The position numbers and the translations under genes were made by a program. Of a stretch of 63,926 nucleotides of DNA, positions 8,919 to 17,886 are shown piece by piece. This DNA comes from DAISIL01 sp036822015 (GTDB lineage Bacteria; Bacteroidota; Bacteroidia; Cytophagales; Bernardetiaceae): positions 1 to 63,926 of the forward strand of contig DAISIL010000010.1 in assembly GCA_036822015.1 (NCBI GenBank). Reading direction: 5' to 3'. The notes beneath the pieces were generated by a model. It had not been told where the DNA came from, made no database searches, and was given only the letters and a program-made list of their open reading frames with translations. Position 1 is the stretch's first letter; every line of letters begins with the position of its first letter.

Positions 8919-8926
8919 CAAAAGTA
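8919..8926 (-). promoter_or_regulatory. -7 element of the arsF-arsG-arsR promoter
   Basis: Minus-strand TACTTTTG, an exact TAnnTTTG match, 36 bases before the arsF-like start codon. An inverted repeat lies directly upstream. Confidence 0.6.
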
Positions 8927-8932
8927 ATACGT

Positions 8933-8952
8933 ATTTCGTAGAAATACGAAAT
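8933..8952. promoter_or_regulatory. candidate ArsR operator (perfect inverted repeat)
   Basis: ATTTCGTA-GAAA-TACGAAAT: two perfect 8-base arms with a 4-base spacer. It starts 6 bases upstream of the -7 element and covers the region where the -33 element would lie, so a bound repressor would block RNA polymerase. ArsR dimers bind imperfect inverted repeats of about this size. Confidence 0.55.
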
Positions 8953-8996
8953 TTGAGCAACTAACAAGCGAAGACTCCCACAAAAAGCGAAAAGCA

Positions 8997-11543
8997 TCAG
9001 GATTTTCCCGGGTACAGCAACGCCGTCAGGGCTGGAAAATCTTCTCCCACATAAAAAGCAAACAAAGCCGACAGGCGCAGGGCCAACTCCTGGTGTACCC
9101 AACGTCCCTGCTCGTTTTGTTGGGCCAAAAACGCATCCAAACCCATCTCCTGGGCTTGAGCCAGAAGGTCTTTGCCGCCAAGCTGGGTCAGGAAGATCGC
9201 TCGCACGGCCGAGGCAAGGTCTTGGGCAAGTAGCAAACCAACGCGATCGGAGGAGTATTGCATCAGGCGCGAGATAACGAGTAGTTCCTGGGTTTTTTCG
9301 GTGGTTTCTTTGGTTGAGGATGCCTCCGAGACCAACTCAAGGGCTTGTGTGGCTACGGGCAGTAGGGCTTGTCCCGTTTGGCTGATGCGTTGCAGATGCA
9401 AGGCAAACTTTTGTAAATCAGGCAGATATTTGATCGTACTCCCCAGCAGCCCCACCGAGGGCAAGAGTGCAAAAAAAATATCCAGTGCTGTTGTGCTGCG
9501 CTCCCTTGCTCCGGCCCAGAGGTCGGATAGGGTCATCTGTACATAGCCCATTTTGAGATCGTTGAGGGCTGCCCCCAGAGCAAAATACCACTCGGGCGTT
9601 TGGAGCGCCTCGACCTGAGGCCGGCCGATGACCAGCAGCGGCTCGGGATGATGATAAACGCTGATTTCGGGTTTGTTGTGGAGATAAACCGGCGGCAGGA
9701 CTAAGCCCAGCACTCGGGCGATGTTCTCGAGGATGGCTTGGAGGCCTGGGTGGCTTTCGGGGGAAAGTTCCGTCCCAAAATCCTGGAGCGTTCGGGCATC
9801 CGGAGGCAAGTGAGCGGCCTGGGCAAGCCATTTTTGAAAAAATTGCTTGATGGTTTTTTGTCGGGTAGCCGGATGGGGGAGTTCCTGGCGTAGGATTTCA
9901 TCGGGCAAAGGCGCGGAGGCAAGCCCGAGATCAGGGCCCTCTGATACGGCTGGCTCGAGTCCCTGGGGACGAAGACAGCGCAGCAGCGTCTCGGCACGCG
10001 CACGCTCCTGCTTACGGGCTACGGCTACCCATCGCTCGACGCGCTCGGCCACTAGCGGTTGGGCTTCGACGGCAGCGGCTAGTGCCTCAACGGCGTTTTT
10101 GTCGCCCTTAGCCGCGATCAGCAAGTCTAAACCTTGAATTTTGAGGGCGGCTCCGGTCTGCTTTCCCGTAGGCTGGAGGGCATCCAGGGGGAGGAGTGCC
10201 GAGAGGGTCTCGTCGGGTAGCACCTCCAGGGTCTCTTCGATGATCGTCTGGGCTTGCTTAGGATCGCCCGCCCAGATCAGATGCCGACAAAACATCCACT
10301 CGGCCCAGACCTTAGCCACGAGTGATTTTTCTTTTTGCAAAAATTCCTCCCGCACCGCCGCATGAAAGACCAACAGCCGCTCATAGGGCAGCCCCGCTTT
10401 TTGCTCCAAGAGCAGCAAATGCACCAAAGCCAGGCGATCCGATAAGGGAACGTACCAGGCATCGGCCCAGGCAGCAAGTACGTTACTTAACTCGGGATAA
10501 AAAAAGAGCGTATCCAGCGTCGTCGGGATGGGTGCTTGTGGCTCTCGGTGAAGTTGTGTGTAGAGCAACGCAAAGGCATACAGGGGATTATCTGTATGAT
10601 GGATAAGATACGCCAAGCCTGCCTCCACAAAGGACTGCGCCTCGGGGTAGGTGAGCCTATGCTGCCAGTTGAGGCGAATCACTTCCCATATCCGATGCAG
10701 GGGCGCATCCAGGATAGCCACCGCCGAGGGCAACTCATGGAAGTATCGCTCATGGGTTCCCGTGGCTTCCCAAACAAAATAGCCCGCGCTGATCTGATCC
10801 CGTCCGATGGACTTCTGCGCCAGAAGCAAACAATGCCCGTGCGGAAAAAACTGCCCTTGCCCCTCGGCCCTTAGCCCCAACCAGCCACTTCGTCGCGACG
10901 AAAGCACATACCACCAGGTAGCCTCCGGATCGGGGTCTAGCTCGGAGGGCCAGGACTTGACACGACCGATCTCGAGGGCAGAAAGCAAGACCTCCTCCGG
11001 TAGGCGCGTCCGTTGCCAGAAGAGCTTAGCCGCCACCGACCAGTTACGGCTCACATAACAGCCGCCCGCATCCAAACCCTCATCCACCGAATCAACCAGC
11101 CCCTCCGCCAAAACCGACCCTAAAAAATCGCTGATCTCCGAAATATGCCCCCCCGAAAGCCAGCCCGTCTTCTGCAACAACGGAAAATCATCCGGCCCCG
11201 AAAGCACCGATGCCGGACGACCATCCACCCGACCCACACTATAAAACAGCCGTCCAGCAGCCGCATCGTGCCACAACGACAACCAAAAAAACTCCTGACC
11301 TACCAGGCGTTGGAGCAGGGGCTGCGAAGACGAAATCGCGTACTGCACCCCCAAATAATCCGCTTCCTGGTAAATAGTGTGCGCGTACCCCCTCTCGTTT
11401 TGAATGAAATCCAAAACTCGCTCACAAACGCCTGAAAATTCGACTGTTACAGGCAAGTAGTAGCTCCGAAGTGGAGGCTGATAAGAGGCATTTTCCAAAC
11501 TTTGCTCATTTTTATCGACAAAACGAAAAATTTTCTTTATCAT
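8997..11543 (-). CDS. large unrecognised protein with helical repeats and a degenerate M48-like tail
   Basis: 848 residues with no signal peptide and no clear membrane segment. The N-terminal third (about 1-280) is mixed, aromatic-rich sequence with no motif I recognise. The middle (about 280-550) is helical and repeat-like. The C-terminal part (about 640-800) has EWYFALGAALNDLKMGYVQ, an ALLPSVGLL segment and SDRVGLLLAQDLASAVRAI. That last block resembles the helix after the active site in M48-type peptidases, where the family has an E/D-x-x-A-D-R pattern, but no HExxH is present. It is probably a non-catalytic relative of M48-containing TPR proteins. It stands alone, with 134 bases to mutL upstream. 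Function unknown. Confidence 0.7.
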   Translation of the reverse strand: MIKKIFRFVDKNEQSLENASYQPPLRSYYLPVTVEFSGVCERVLDFIQNERGYAHTIYQEADYLGVQYAISSSQPLLQRLVGQEFFWLSLWHDAAAGRLFYSVGRVDGRPASVLSGPDDFPLLQKTGWLSGGHISEISDFLGSVLAEGLVDSVDEGLDAGGCYVSRNWSVAAKLFWQRTRLPEEVLLSALEIGRVKSWPSELDPDPEATWWYVLSSRRSGWLGLRAEGQGQFFPHGHCLLLAQKSIGRDQISAGYFVWEATGTHERYFHELPSAVAILDAPLHRIWEVIRLNWQHRLTYPEAQSFVEAGLAYLIHHTDNPLYAFALLYTQLHREPQAPIPTTLDTLFFYPELSNVLAAWADAWYVPLSDRLALVHLLLLEQKAGLPYERLLVFHAAVREEFLQKEKSLVAKVWAEWMFCRHLIWAGDPKQAQTIIEETLEVLPDETLSALLPLDALQPTGKQTGAALKIQGLDLLIAAKGDKNAVEALAAAVEAQPLVAERVERWVAVARKQERARAETLLRCLRPQGLEPAVSEGPDLGLASAPLPDEILRQELPHPATRQKTIKQFFQKWLAQAAHLPPDARTLQDFGTELSPESHPGLQAILENIARVLGLVLPPVYLHNKPEISVYHHPEPLLVIGRPQVEALQTPEWYFALGAALNDLKMGYVQMTLSDLWAGARERSTTALDIFFALLPSVGLLGSTIKYLPDLQKFALHLQRISQTGQALLPVATQALELVSEASSTKETTEKTQELLVISRLMQYSSDRVGLLLAQDLASAVRAIFLTQLGGKDLLAQAQEMGLDAFLAQQNEQGRWVHQELALRLSALFAFYVGEDFPALTALLYPGKS

Positions 11544-11639
11544 TTTTGTTTTTTTTCAAGATGCTACCCCCCCAATACCTACAACCAAAAAAGCCCTCTG
11601 GTGAAGTATCTTTGAAGTGTAACTAGAGTCCCAAAACAC

Positions 11640-11670
11640 ATCTTCCTCGGCTATTTTAGCAGGGGAAGAT
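11640..11670 (-). terminator. probable terminator after mutL
   Basis: A 9-base-pair stem with one G-T wobble (11640-11648 with 11662-11670) enclosing a second small GCTA/TAGC stem, 8 bases past the mutL stop. The U-run after it is short (TGTGTTTTG), so efficiency is uncertain. Confidence 0.5.
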
Positions 11671-11678
11671 TTCTTCGT

Positions 11679-13499
11679 TTATTGGAGGAACTGCGCCATC
11701 ATGGACTTGTCCAGAAAGGTATGAATGCGCTCACCATCCAAGGAAAAATCATGGTTCTGGGTCGCAAAAAGTAGGTCAATAATTTTTTTCATTTCTTCGG
11801 GGGTCAGGCTTTGCCCAGACTTGATGGCCGACTTCCTGGCCAGGCATTCAGCCAAAAAACGCTGCCGCTCTGTTCCCGCTAAGGGAACCAACTCCTGACG
11901 TTCCTTGTACTGCTCGAGTAGTTCTTGCAGGAGTACATCCTCGGAGATACCTTCAATTCCGGATGGCACACCCGTAAGCGTAACTTGCTGCTTTTGTGTG
12001 TCCAGGGTCAGGGAAAACCCCATTTTTTCTAGCTGGGGCTGCAAGGCTTCAACTAAGGGCATATCGGCGGCGTTCAGTTGGACGACAACAGGAAACATGA
12101 GCTGCTGGGCATATCCCGTCCCCGTTTCCTTGATGAACTGCTCATACAAGATGCGCTCATGGGCTTTCTGCTGATCGAGGAGCAGGATACCCGAGCGCAC
12201 CGGACTGACGATATACTGCTCTCCGATCTGGAAGACCCACCGCCGTTCGCCCGAAGCCGGAGCAGGTGGTGTGGTATTGACGGCACTCGAAAAAAACAAG
12301 GGTTCCTCCTCCTCCTCTTGATCGACTAGCGTACCTTCGGCGATAAAATCCTCCAAAAATTTTCGTTCTTCGTTCTCTACGGCGTAGAGGCGTTCCCAAT
12401 GCCGAAGTTGCTGCTTTTTTTGTTCGTTGGGGGAAAAGCGTGAGGGAGGCGCATGGGTGGGCTTGGCCATCAGGGCTGTATAGTCGATCTCGAAGTCCAG
12501 GCTCGCGGCCACTTGCGTACCGAGGGCTTTGCGTAGCGTAGCCTGAATGAGGCTATAAAGCGTCCGTTCGTCCTCAAACTTAACCTCCGTCTTGGCGGGA
12601 TGTACGTTGATGTCCACCAGCCGTGGGTCGAGTTCCAGGAACAGGGCATAAAAAGGATGATAGCCCTCGCGGAGCAGGTCAGCGTAAGCCGTCATCACGG
12701 CATGATGAAAGTAGGGATGCTTGACAAAGCGGTTATTGACAAACAAAAACTGCTCGCCCCGAGTCTTGCGGGCAATATCGGGATGACCAATGTAGCCTTT
12801 GAGCTTGGCGTGCGTAACCGACTCCTGGCAAGGGATCAAGTGTTTTTGGTAGTTCTTGCCCAAAAGCCCTACAATGCGCTTGCCCAGGTTGCTTGAAGGC
12901 AAGTGATGAATCTCGTTGCCGTTGTGGGTCAGGCGCATCTCTGTTTCGGGGTAAGCCAAAGCCACCCGCTGAAACTCTTCGGCGATATGCCGAAATTCCA
13001 CCGTCTCGGATTTGAGGAACTTACGGCGGGCCGGCGTACTAAAAAATAGATTCTTGACGGCGATAGATGTCCCCTGCGGCTGTTGGATGGGTTCGGAACT
13101 CTTGATTTGGTTGCGTTCGATGTAGAGGCGTGTCCCGACTTCATCCTCGGCACGGCGGGTCTTGAGTTCGACCTGCGCCACGGCAGCAATGGAGGCCATC
13201 GCCTCCCCCCGAAAACCAAAGGTACGGATCGAAAACAGATCGTCCGTGGACTGAATCTTTGAGGTAGCGTGCCGCTCAAAGCACATCCGAGCATCGGTGG
13301 CCGACATCCCCGTTCCGTCGTCGATGACCTGAATCAGTGTCGTTCCGCCGCGCTCCACGATCAGTTGGACAGACGTAGCCTGTGCGTCGATGGAGTTTTC
13401 GAGCATCTCCTTAACTACCGATGCCGGCCGCTGCACCACCTCCCCTGCCGCAATTTGGTTGGCCAGCACATCGGGAAGTAAACGAATCAAGTCAGGCAT
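11679..13499 (-). CDS. mutL: DNA mismatch repair protein MutL
   Basis: 606 residues. A GHKL ATPase that links MutS mismatch recognition to downstream excision. N-terminal motifs are textbook: QIAAGEVVQRPASVVKEMLENSIDA, IDDGTGM, ARMCFERHATSKI and TFGFRGEAMASIAAV. The transducer domain follows (VDINVHPAKTEVKF). The middle linker is acidic, with a run of Glu. The C-terminal endonuclease signature is altered: DQQKAHERILYE stands where endonuclease MutLs have DQHAxxE, and the later CPHGRP motif is not seen. Nicking activity is therefore doubtful. A good promoter precedes it and a probable terminator follows, so it is a single-gene unit. Confidence 0.97.
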   Translation of the reverse strand: MPDLIRLLPDVLANQIAAGEVVQRPASVVKEMLENSIDAQATSVQLIVERGGTTLIQVIDDGTGMSATDARMCFERHATSKIQSTDDLFSIRTFGFRGEAMASIAAVAQVELKTRRAEDEVGTRLYIERNQIKSSEPIQQPQGTSIAVKNLFFSTPARRKFLKSETVEFRHIAEEFQRVALAYPETEMRLTHNGNEIHHLPSSNLGKRIVGLLGKNYQKHLIPCQESVTHAKLKGYIGHPDIARKTRGEQFLFVNNRFVKHPYFHHAVMTAYADLLREGYHPFYALFLELDPRLVDINVHPAKTEVKFEDERTLYSLIQATLRKALGTQVAASLDFEIDYTALMAKPTHAPPSRFSPNEQKKQQLRHWERLYAVENEERKFLEDFIAEGTLVDQEEEEEPLFFSSAVNTTPPAPASGERRWVFQIGEQYIVSPVRSGILLLDQQKAHERILYEQFIKETGTGYAQQLMFPVVVQLNAADMPLVEALQPQLEKMGFSLTLDTQKQQVTLTGVPSGIEGISEDVLLQELLEQYKERQELVPLAGTERQRFLAECLARKSAIKSGQSLTPEEMKKIIDLLFATQNHDFSLDGERIHTFLDKSMMAQFLQ

Positions 13500-13526
13500 A
13501 TCACCCTACCAGGGAATGTTTTGGAA

Positions 13527-13558
13527 CGAAAATATTGTTTTCCAACAGGATCACCAAA
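13527..13558 (-). promoter_or_regulatory. mutL promoter
   Basis: Minus-strand TTTG (13555-13558), 20-base spacer, TATTTTCG (13527-13534; one mismatch to TAnnTTTG), with the start codon 27 bases downstream. Confidence 0.6.
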
Positions 13559-13631
13559 CTTGTATCTGTCGTAAGGGGAAGACCATGCAGTATTTTTGCT
13601 TATTTTATGATTTTTTGGCATGAAAAATAAG

Positions 13632-13669
13632 AAAGTCTCTCCCGAGAAAGATTTTCAGGGAGAGACTTT
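13632..13669 (-). terminator. intrinsic terminator after aconitase
   Basis: A perfect 12-base inverted repeat (13632-13643 and 13658-13669) with a 14-base loop, followed on the minus strand by a T-rich stretch, 27 bases past the aconitase stop. Confidence 0.8.
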
Positions 13670-13696
13670 TACAATCAATCCTTACAAGGTTGCTAC

Positions 13697-15973
13697 TTAG
13701 CCTTTTTGTTGTGCGCGGATTAGGTTCAGGGCCGAGCCATACTTAAACCACTCAATCTGGGAGGCGTTGTAGGTGTGCAAGACCTCAAAAGTATCCGTGG
13801 TTCCGTCGGCGTGATTGAGGCGCAACTGCAAGGGTTTGCCTTCGGCGAAGGTTTCGAGGCCGAGGATGTCCACTTTGTCGTCTTCCTGGACTTTGTCGTA
13901 GTCGGCTTTATCGGCAAAGGTGAGGGCAAGCACGCCTTGCTTTTTGAGGTTGGTCTCGTGAATGCGAGCAAAAGAGCGCACAATAACCGCTCGGACACGG
14001 AGATAGCGGGGTTCCATGGCGGCGTGTTCGCGGGAGGAGCCTTCGCCGTAGTTTTCATCCCCAAAAACAACCGAATCTATGCCAGCAGCCTTGTAGGACT
14101 TACCCACGGCCGGCACCTCGTCATAGGTGCCGGTGAGTTGGTTCTTGACGTGATTGGTTTTTTCGTTGAAGGCATTGACCGCCCCGATGAAGCAGTTGTT
14201 GGAGATGTTTTCGAGGTGTCCTCGGAAGCGCAACCAGGGGCCAGCCATCGAGATATGATCCGTCGTGCATTTGCCCAGGGCTTTGAGCAGTACCCTTGCA
14301 CCGGTGATGTCTTTGCCTTCCCAGGGGAAGAAATCGTCTTGATCGAGGAGCTGTAGGCGTTCAGAATCAGGGGAGACCGCTACCTGGATGCCACTGCCAT
14401 CTTCGGCAGGGGCTTGATAGCCTGCATCTTCGACGCTGAAGCCCTTGACGGGGAGTTCGATACCGGCGGGTTCGTCGAGTCGAACGGCTTGTCCGTCTTC
14501 GTTGGTCAGGGTATCGGTTAAGGGGTTGAAGGTCAGATCACCGGCGATGGCCATGGCCGTAACGATTTCCGGCGAAGCGACAAAAGAGCGCGTGGCTGGG
14601 TTACCGTCGTTGCGTTTGGCAAAGTTTCGGTTGAAGGAGGTGATGATGGAGTTGGCGCGCTCGGGGTCGTCGGTGTGTCGGGCCCATTGTCCGATGCAGG
14701 GGCCGCAGGCGTTGGCCAGGATCACGCCGCCCATGCCCTCGAAGGTGCCGAGCAGCCCATCGCGCTCGGCCGTGTAGCGCACCAGTTCCGATCCTGGTGT
14801 AACGGTAAACTCGGCTTTAACTTTGAGTTTTTTGCTGACCGCCTGCTGGGCGATAGAAGCTGCCCGAGTGAGGTCTTCGTAGGAGGAGTTGGTGCAGGAG
14901 CCAATCAATCCAACTTCGAGCTTTTGGGGATAGCCGTTTTCTTTGACAGCTTTGGCGAACTGGGAGAGCGGCCAGGCAAGGTCAGGGGTGTAGGGGCCGT
15001 TGATGTGGGGTTCGAGTTCGGAGAGGTTGATCTCGATGAGTTGATCGTAGTACGCCTCGGGCTGGGCATAGACTTCGGGGTCTGGGCGGAGGTAGTCGCG
15101 GTACTGGTCGGCCAGCGCACCGACTTCGGCGCGTTCGGTGGCTTCCAGGTAGGATTTCATCTTATCGCCATAAGCAAAAATAGAGGTGGTTGCGCCAATT
15201 TCCGCGCCCATGTTACAGATCGTGCCTTTACCGGTCGCCGAAAGGGCATCTGCTCCTTCACCGAAGTACTCAACGATAGCACCCGTGCCGCCCTTGACGG
15301 TCAGGATACCGGCAACTTTGAGGATCACGTCTTTGGCTGATGTCCAGCCGCTTAGCTTTCCGGTGAGCTTGACACCGATCAGTTTTGGAAATTTGAGTTC
15401 CCAGGGCATTCCTGCCATGACATCAACGGCATCGGCTCCCCCGACACCAATGGCGATCATGCCGAGGCCGCCGGCGTTGGGCGTATGGGAGTCTGTCCCG
15501 ATCATCATGCCGCCGGGGAAGGCGTAGTTTTCCAGGACGACCTGGTGAATGATACCGGCTCCGGGCTTCCAAAATCCGATACCGTATTTGTTGGAGACCG
15601 AAGAGAGAAAGCCATAAACTTCTTCATTGACATCGTTGGCGCGTTTGAGGTCGGCGGTAGCACCAGTTTCGGCCAAAATCAAGTGATCGCAATGTACCGT
15701 CGAAGGGACGGCGACTTTATCGCGTCCGGATTGCATGAACTGGAGCAGGGCCATCTGTGCCGTAGCGTCTTGCATGGCTACCCGATCTGGGGCAAAATCT
15801 ACGTAGTCTTTGCCGCGTGTATAAGCCGTAGTGGGTTGTCCATCAAAGAGATGTCCATAAAGAATTTTTTCGGTGAGGGTCAGGGGTTTTCCTACGACGG
15901 TACGTGCGCGGTCGATGCGCTCGCCCATGCGTTCATATACCGCTTTGATCATATCAAGATCGAAAAGTGCCAT
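13697..15973 (-). CDS. aconitate hydratase, mitochondrial-type
   Basis: 758 residues, the usual length for the mitochondrial-type aconitases found in Bacteroidota. It interconverts citrate and isocitrate in the TCA cycle. The [4Fe-4S] ligand cysteines are in GSCTNSSYEDL and ANACGPCIGQW. Other landmarks are TVHCDHLI, GTDSHTPNAGGLGMIAIGVGGADAVD near the N-terminus, and YGEGSSREHAAMEPR in the swivelling C-terminal domain with the catalytic Ser. It stands alone between a strong terminator and a 227-base divergent region shared with the Na/Pi-cotransporter-like gene. I leave the symbol empty because acnA and acnB are used inconsistently for this subtype. Confidence 0.96.
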   Translation of the reverse strand: MALFDLDMIKAVYERMGERIDRARTVVGKPLTLTEKILYGHLFDGQPTTAYTRGKDYVDFAPDRVAMQDATAQMALLQFMQSGRDKVAVPSTVHCDHLILAETGATADLKRANDVNEEVYGFLSSVSNKYGIGFWKPGAGIIHQVVLENYAFPGGMMIGTDSHTPNAGGLGMIAIGVGGADAVDVMAGMPWELKFPKLIGVKLTGKLSGWTSAKDVILKVAGILTVKGGTGAIVEYFGEGADALSATGKGTICNMGAEIGATTSIFAYGDKMKSYLEATERAEVGALADQYRDYLRPDPEVYAQPEAYYDQLIEINLSELEPHINGPYTPDLAWPLSQFAKAVKENGYPQKLEVGLIGSCTNSSYEDLTRAASIAQQAVSKKLKVKAEFTVTPGSELVRYTAERDGLLGTFEGMGGVILANACGPCIGQWARHTDDPERANSIITSFNRNFAKRNDGNPATRSFVASPEIVTAMAIAGDLTFNPLTDTLTNEDGQAVRLDEPAGIELPVKGFSVEDAGYQAPAEDGSGIQVAVSPDSERLQLLDQDDFFPWEGKDITGARVLLKALGKCTTDHISMAGPWLRFRGHLENISNNCFIGAVNAFNEKTNHVKNQLTGTYDEVPAVGKSYKAAGIDSVVFGDENYGEGSSREHAAMEPRYLRVRAVIVRSFARIHETNLKKQGVLALTFADKADYDKVQEDDKVDILGLETFAEGKPLQLRLNHADGTTDTFEVLHTYNASQIEWFKYGSALNLIRAQQKG

Positions 15974-16163
15974 AGCTGTAATCTTGGGTTTAGGGATGTT
16001 AGATTTGACTTTTGAACCCCCAAAGTAACAAAAAAAAATGAACTTTCCTTAGAACCGCCCAAGTGTTTTTGTGTATAATAAGCAAACCCAAATAAACCAT
16101 TGAAAATCAAATGCTTAAACAACGAACTCAATAAACTTCACAATAAATTAAAACAAAGCGCGA

Positions 16164-16192
16164 TTTGTGTTCTTGTCTCGTATTTACTTTTG
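16164..16192 (+). promoter_or_regulatory. promoter of the Na/Pi-cotransporter-like gene
   Basis: TTTG (16164-16167), 17-base spacer, TACTTTTG (16185-16192), an exact -7 match. The start codon is only 8 bases downstream, so the leader would be very short. The remaining part of the 15974-16200 gap must hold the aconitase promoter, which I cannot place confidently. Confidence 0.55.
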
Positions 16193-16200
16193 TTGGCTCA

Positions 16201-17253
16201 ATGAAACACACGCTTGTTTTTCAGTCTTCGGTAAATCGCTTTCGCTTGCGCACGCCCAAGCATTTGCTCACCTTGATCGCTTTGGCGGTCGGTTTTGGCT
16301 TGGGCGTACACGGCTTGAGCTATGGTCTGGCTCATCTGCCCGAAGCCTGGACAAATTTGCTGGTGGTTTCGGTGCGTAATCCCTTCGTGGGCGTTTTTGT
16401 CGGGATGCTAGCTACATCGCTGATCCAGAGCAGTTCTTTGAGTACCTCCATTTTGATCGCTTTGGCGGGCAGCCATGTGCTAGACCTCCGCGCCGCCCTA
16501 CCTATGGTGATGGGAGCTAACATCGGGACAATGCTCACCGTAACGATTGATGCGCTGGGCGTTCGTACCCATCGGGCTTTTTTTTTGCGGGCCACCACGC
16601 TCGTCATGCTCCAAGACCTCCTCAAGTTGCTCACGGCGGCCTTGCTACTGCCCCTCGAGTACTTTTTTGGGTGTTTTGAGTGGCTGCTCCGTGGGCTTGT
16701 CCTAAAATCGTCGTGGGTGCTGCCGCTGGGCATCTCACCGGTATGGGCGGTGGTGTTGGGTTTTAGTTTGATGTTTGTGAGTTTGCGCCTCTGGGAGATA
16801 CGCTGCCGTCCTTGGGTAGGCGAACGGCTCAACCTAACACGTATTTTTGCTTCTTCAAGGCAGCGGATTTTTTGGGAGGGATTGCTCTGTACGTGGGTCT
16901 TGCAGAGCAGTGCGCAAGTGGTGGCTTTGTTTATTCCCCGCCTGATGCGCATCCAGATTTCGCCCGCCCACAGTTTGCCTTTCTTGATGGGAACCAACCT
17001 CGGCACCACCATCACGGCACTTTGGGCGGCGTGTTTTGTGGGTCCGGTGGCTTTGCCGCTGGCCCTGATGCACGTGTGCTTTAACCTCATCAGTAGTGGG
17101 ATTTTTTTGTTGATTCCGGCAGCAGAACGGCTGTTGGTGTATTTGGCTACCGCCTTAGGCAAAAACATTTTGCATCATCGGCTGCTTGGCTTTATGTATA
17201 TTTTTGTTGTCTTTTTCGTGATTCCGTTTTGGTTGATTTTGTTGGGAAGATGA
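16201..17253 (+). CDS. Na+/Pi-cotransporter-like membrane protein
   Basis: 350 residues from the ATG at 16201. A PF02690-type protein: two inverted halves, each with a Gln-Ser-Ser motif followed by a Gly-Thr segment. First half: LATSLIQSSSLSTSILIALAG and MGANIGTMLTVT. Second half: WVLQSSAQVVALFIPRL and LMGTNLGTTITALWA. Eight or so membrane helices are evident. The family includes NptA-type sodium-phosphate symporters and less characterised proteins such as YjbB. There is no PhoU-like cytoplasmic domain at the C-terminus, which YjbB-type proteins carry. Phosphate is the likeliest substrate by family, but unproven. Confidence 0.85.
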   Translation: MKHTLVFQSSVNRFRLRTPKHLLTLIALAVGFGLGVHGLSYGLAHLPEAWTNLLVVSVRNPFVGVFVGMLATSLIQSSSLSTSILIALAGSHVLDLRAALPMVMGANIGTMLTVTIDALGVRTHRAFFLRATTLVMLQDLLKLLTAALLLPLEYFFGCFEWLLRGLVLKSSWVLPLGISPVWAVVLGFSLMFVSLRLWEIRCRPWVGERLNLTRIFASSRQRIFWEGLLCTWVLQSSAQVVALFIPRLMRIQISPAHSLPFLMGTNLGTTITALWAACFVGPVALPLALMHVCFNLISSGIFLLIPAAERLLVYLATALGKNILHHRLLGFMYIFVVFFVIPFWLILLGR

Positions 17254-17259
17254 TCGTAG

Positions 17260-17886
17260 ATGGCCGTTAGATACTCACAGACACAGCTCATACAAGAAGC
17301 CAAAGCAAAATTAGCTTTGCTTGAGGAGGACATCTTGTATTTTCTCGAGCGGGATCCAAAACTGTTCCACAAAGATTTCTTGATAAATCTCAAAAACGCC
17401 ATCTGTATCGCGGAGGAACTCCAGAACCTGGACGATACCTGGAATGCCACCCAAGCCCAGCACGCCCAGCAGGTCGCCCATCACATCCAACATGGACGAC
17501 AACTCTATAGCCAACTCAAAAAAACACTACAAGGACGCACCCACCCCTTTCCCTTCACCCACTACCGCAAGGCAATCAGTTCCCAGGAGCGGTTTTGTTT
17601 ATTTTTGGAGGCTATCTCACACATTCTGGCCACCAGGCAAGCCGAACTCATCCAGTGGGGATTTGCAGCAAGCCAGCAGCAAGCCTTCCAACAAGCCACC
17701 CTCGCCTTGCGCCAAGCCCTGCAAGCCCGAACACGCACACAGGCACAATACGCCGAGCAGTTCGCCCGACGCAAAACCGCCCAGGGGCAGCTTCGCCATG
17801 CCCTAGAACAAATTCGCCGCACGGGGCAGTCCATCCATCGCCACAAAAATCCCGACCGCTACCAGCAGTACCTCCTCTCCTACTAG
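17260..17886 (+). CDS. conserved-looking helical protein of unknown function
   Basis: 208 residues, no signal peptide or membrane helix. Gln-, Ala- and Arg-rich and almost wholly helical, with coiled-coil character (e.g. QQAFQQATLALRQALQAR and RRKTAQGQLRHALEQIRRTG). The N-terminal 50 residues are more ordinary globular sequence (LALLEEDILYFLERDPKLF). I recognise no family. It starts 6 bases after the Na/Pi-cotransporter-like gene, so the two are probably co-transcribed, and its TAG stop overlaps the convergent Kdo-transferase stop in a shared CTAG. The opposite strand in this stretch has only short overlapping frames. Real gene likely, function unknown. Confidence 0.65.
   Translation: MAVRYSQTQLIQEAKAKLALLEEDILYFLERDPKLFHKDFLINLKNAICIAEELQNLDDTWNATQAQHAQQVAHHIQHGRQLYSQLKKTLQGRTHPFPFTHYRKAISSQERFCLFLEAISHILATRQAELIQWGFAASQQQAFQQATLALRQALQARTRTQAQYAEQFARRKTAQGQLRHALEQIRRTGQSIHRHKNPDRYQQYLLSY

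Noticed and set aside
11607..11614. Plus-strand TATCTTTG, a perfect -7 match
   Set aside because: No plus-strand gene follows; only minus-strand genes surround it. Probably chance.
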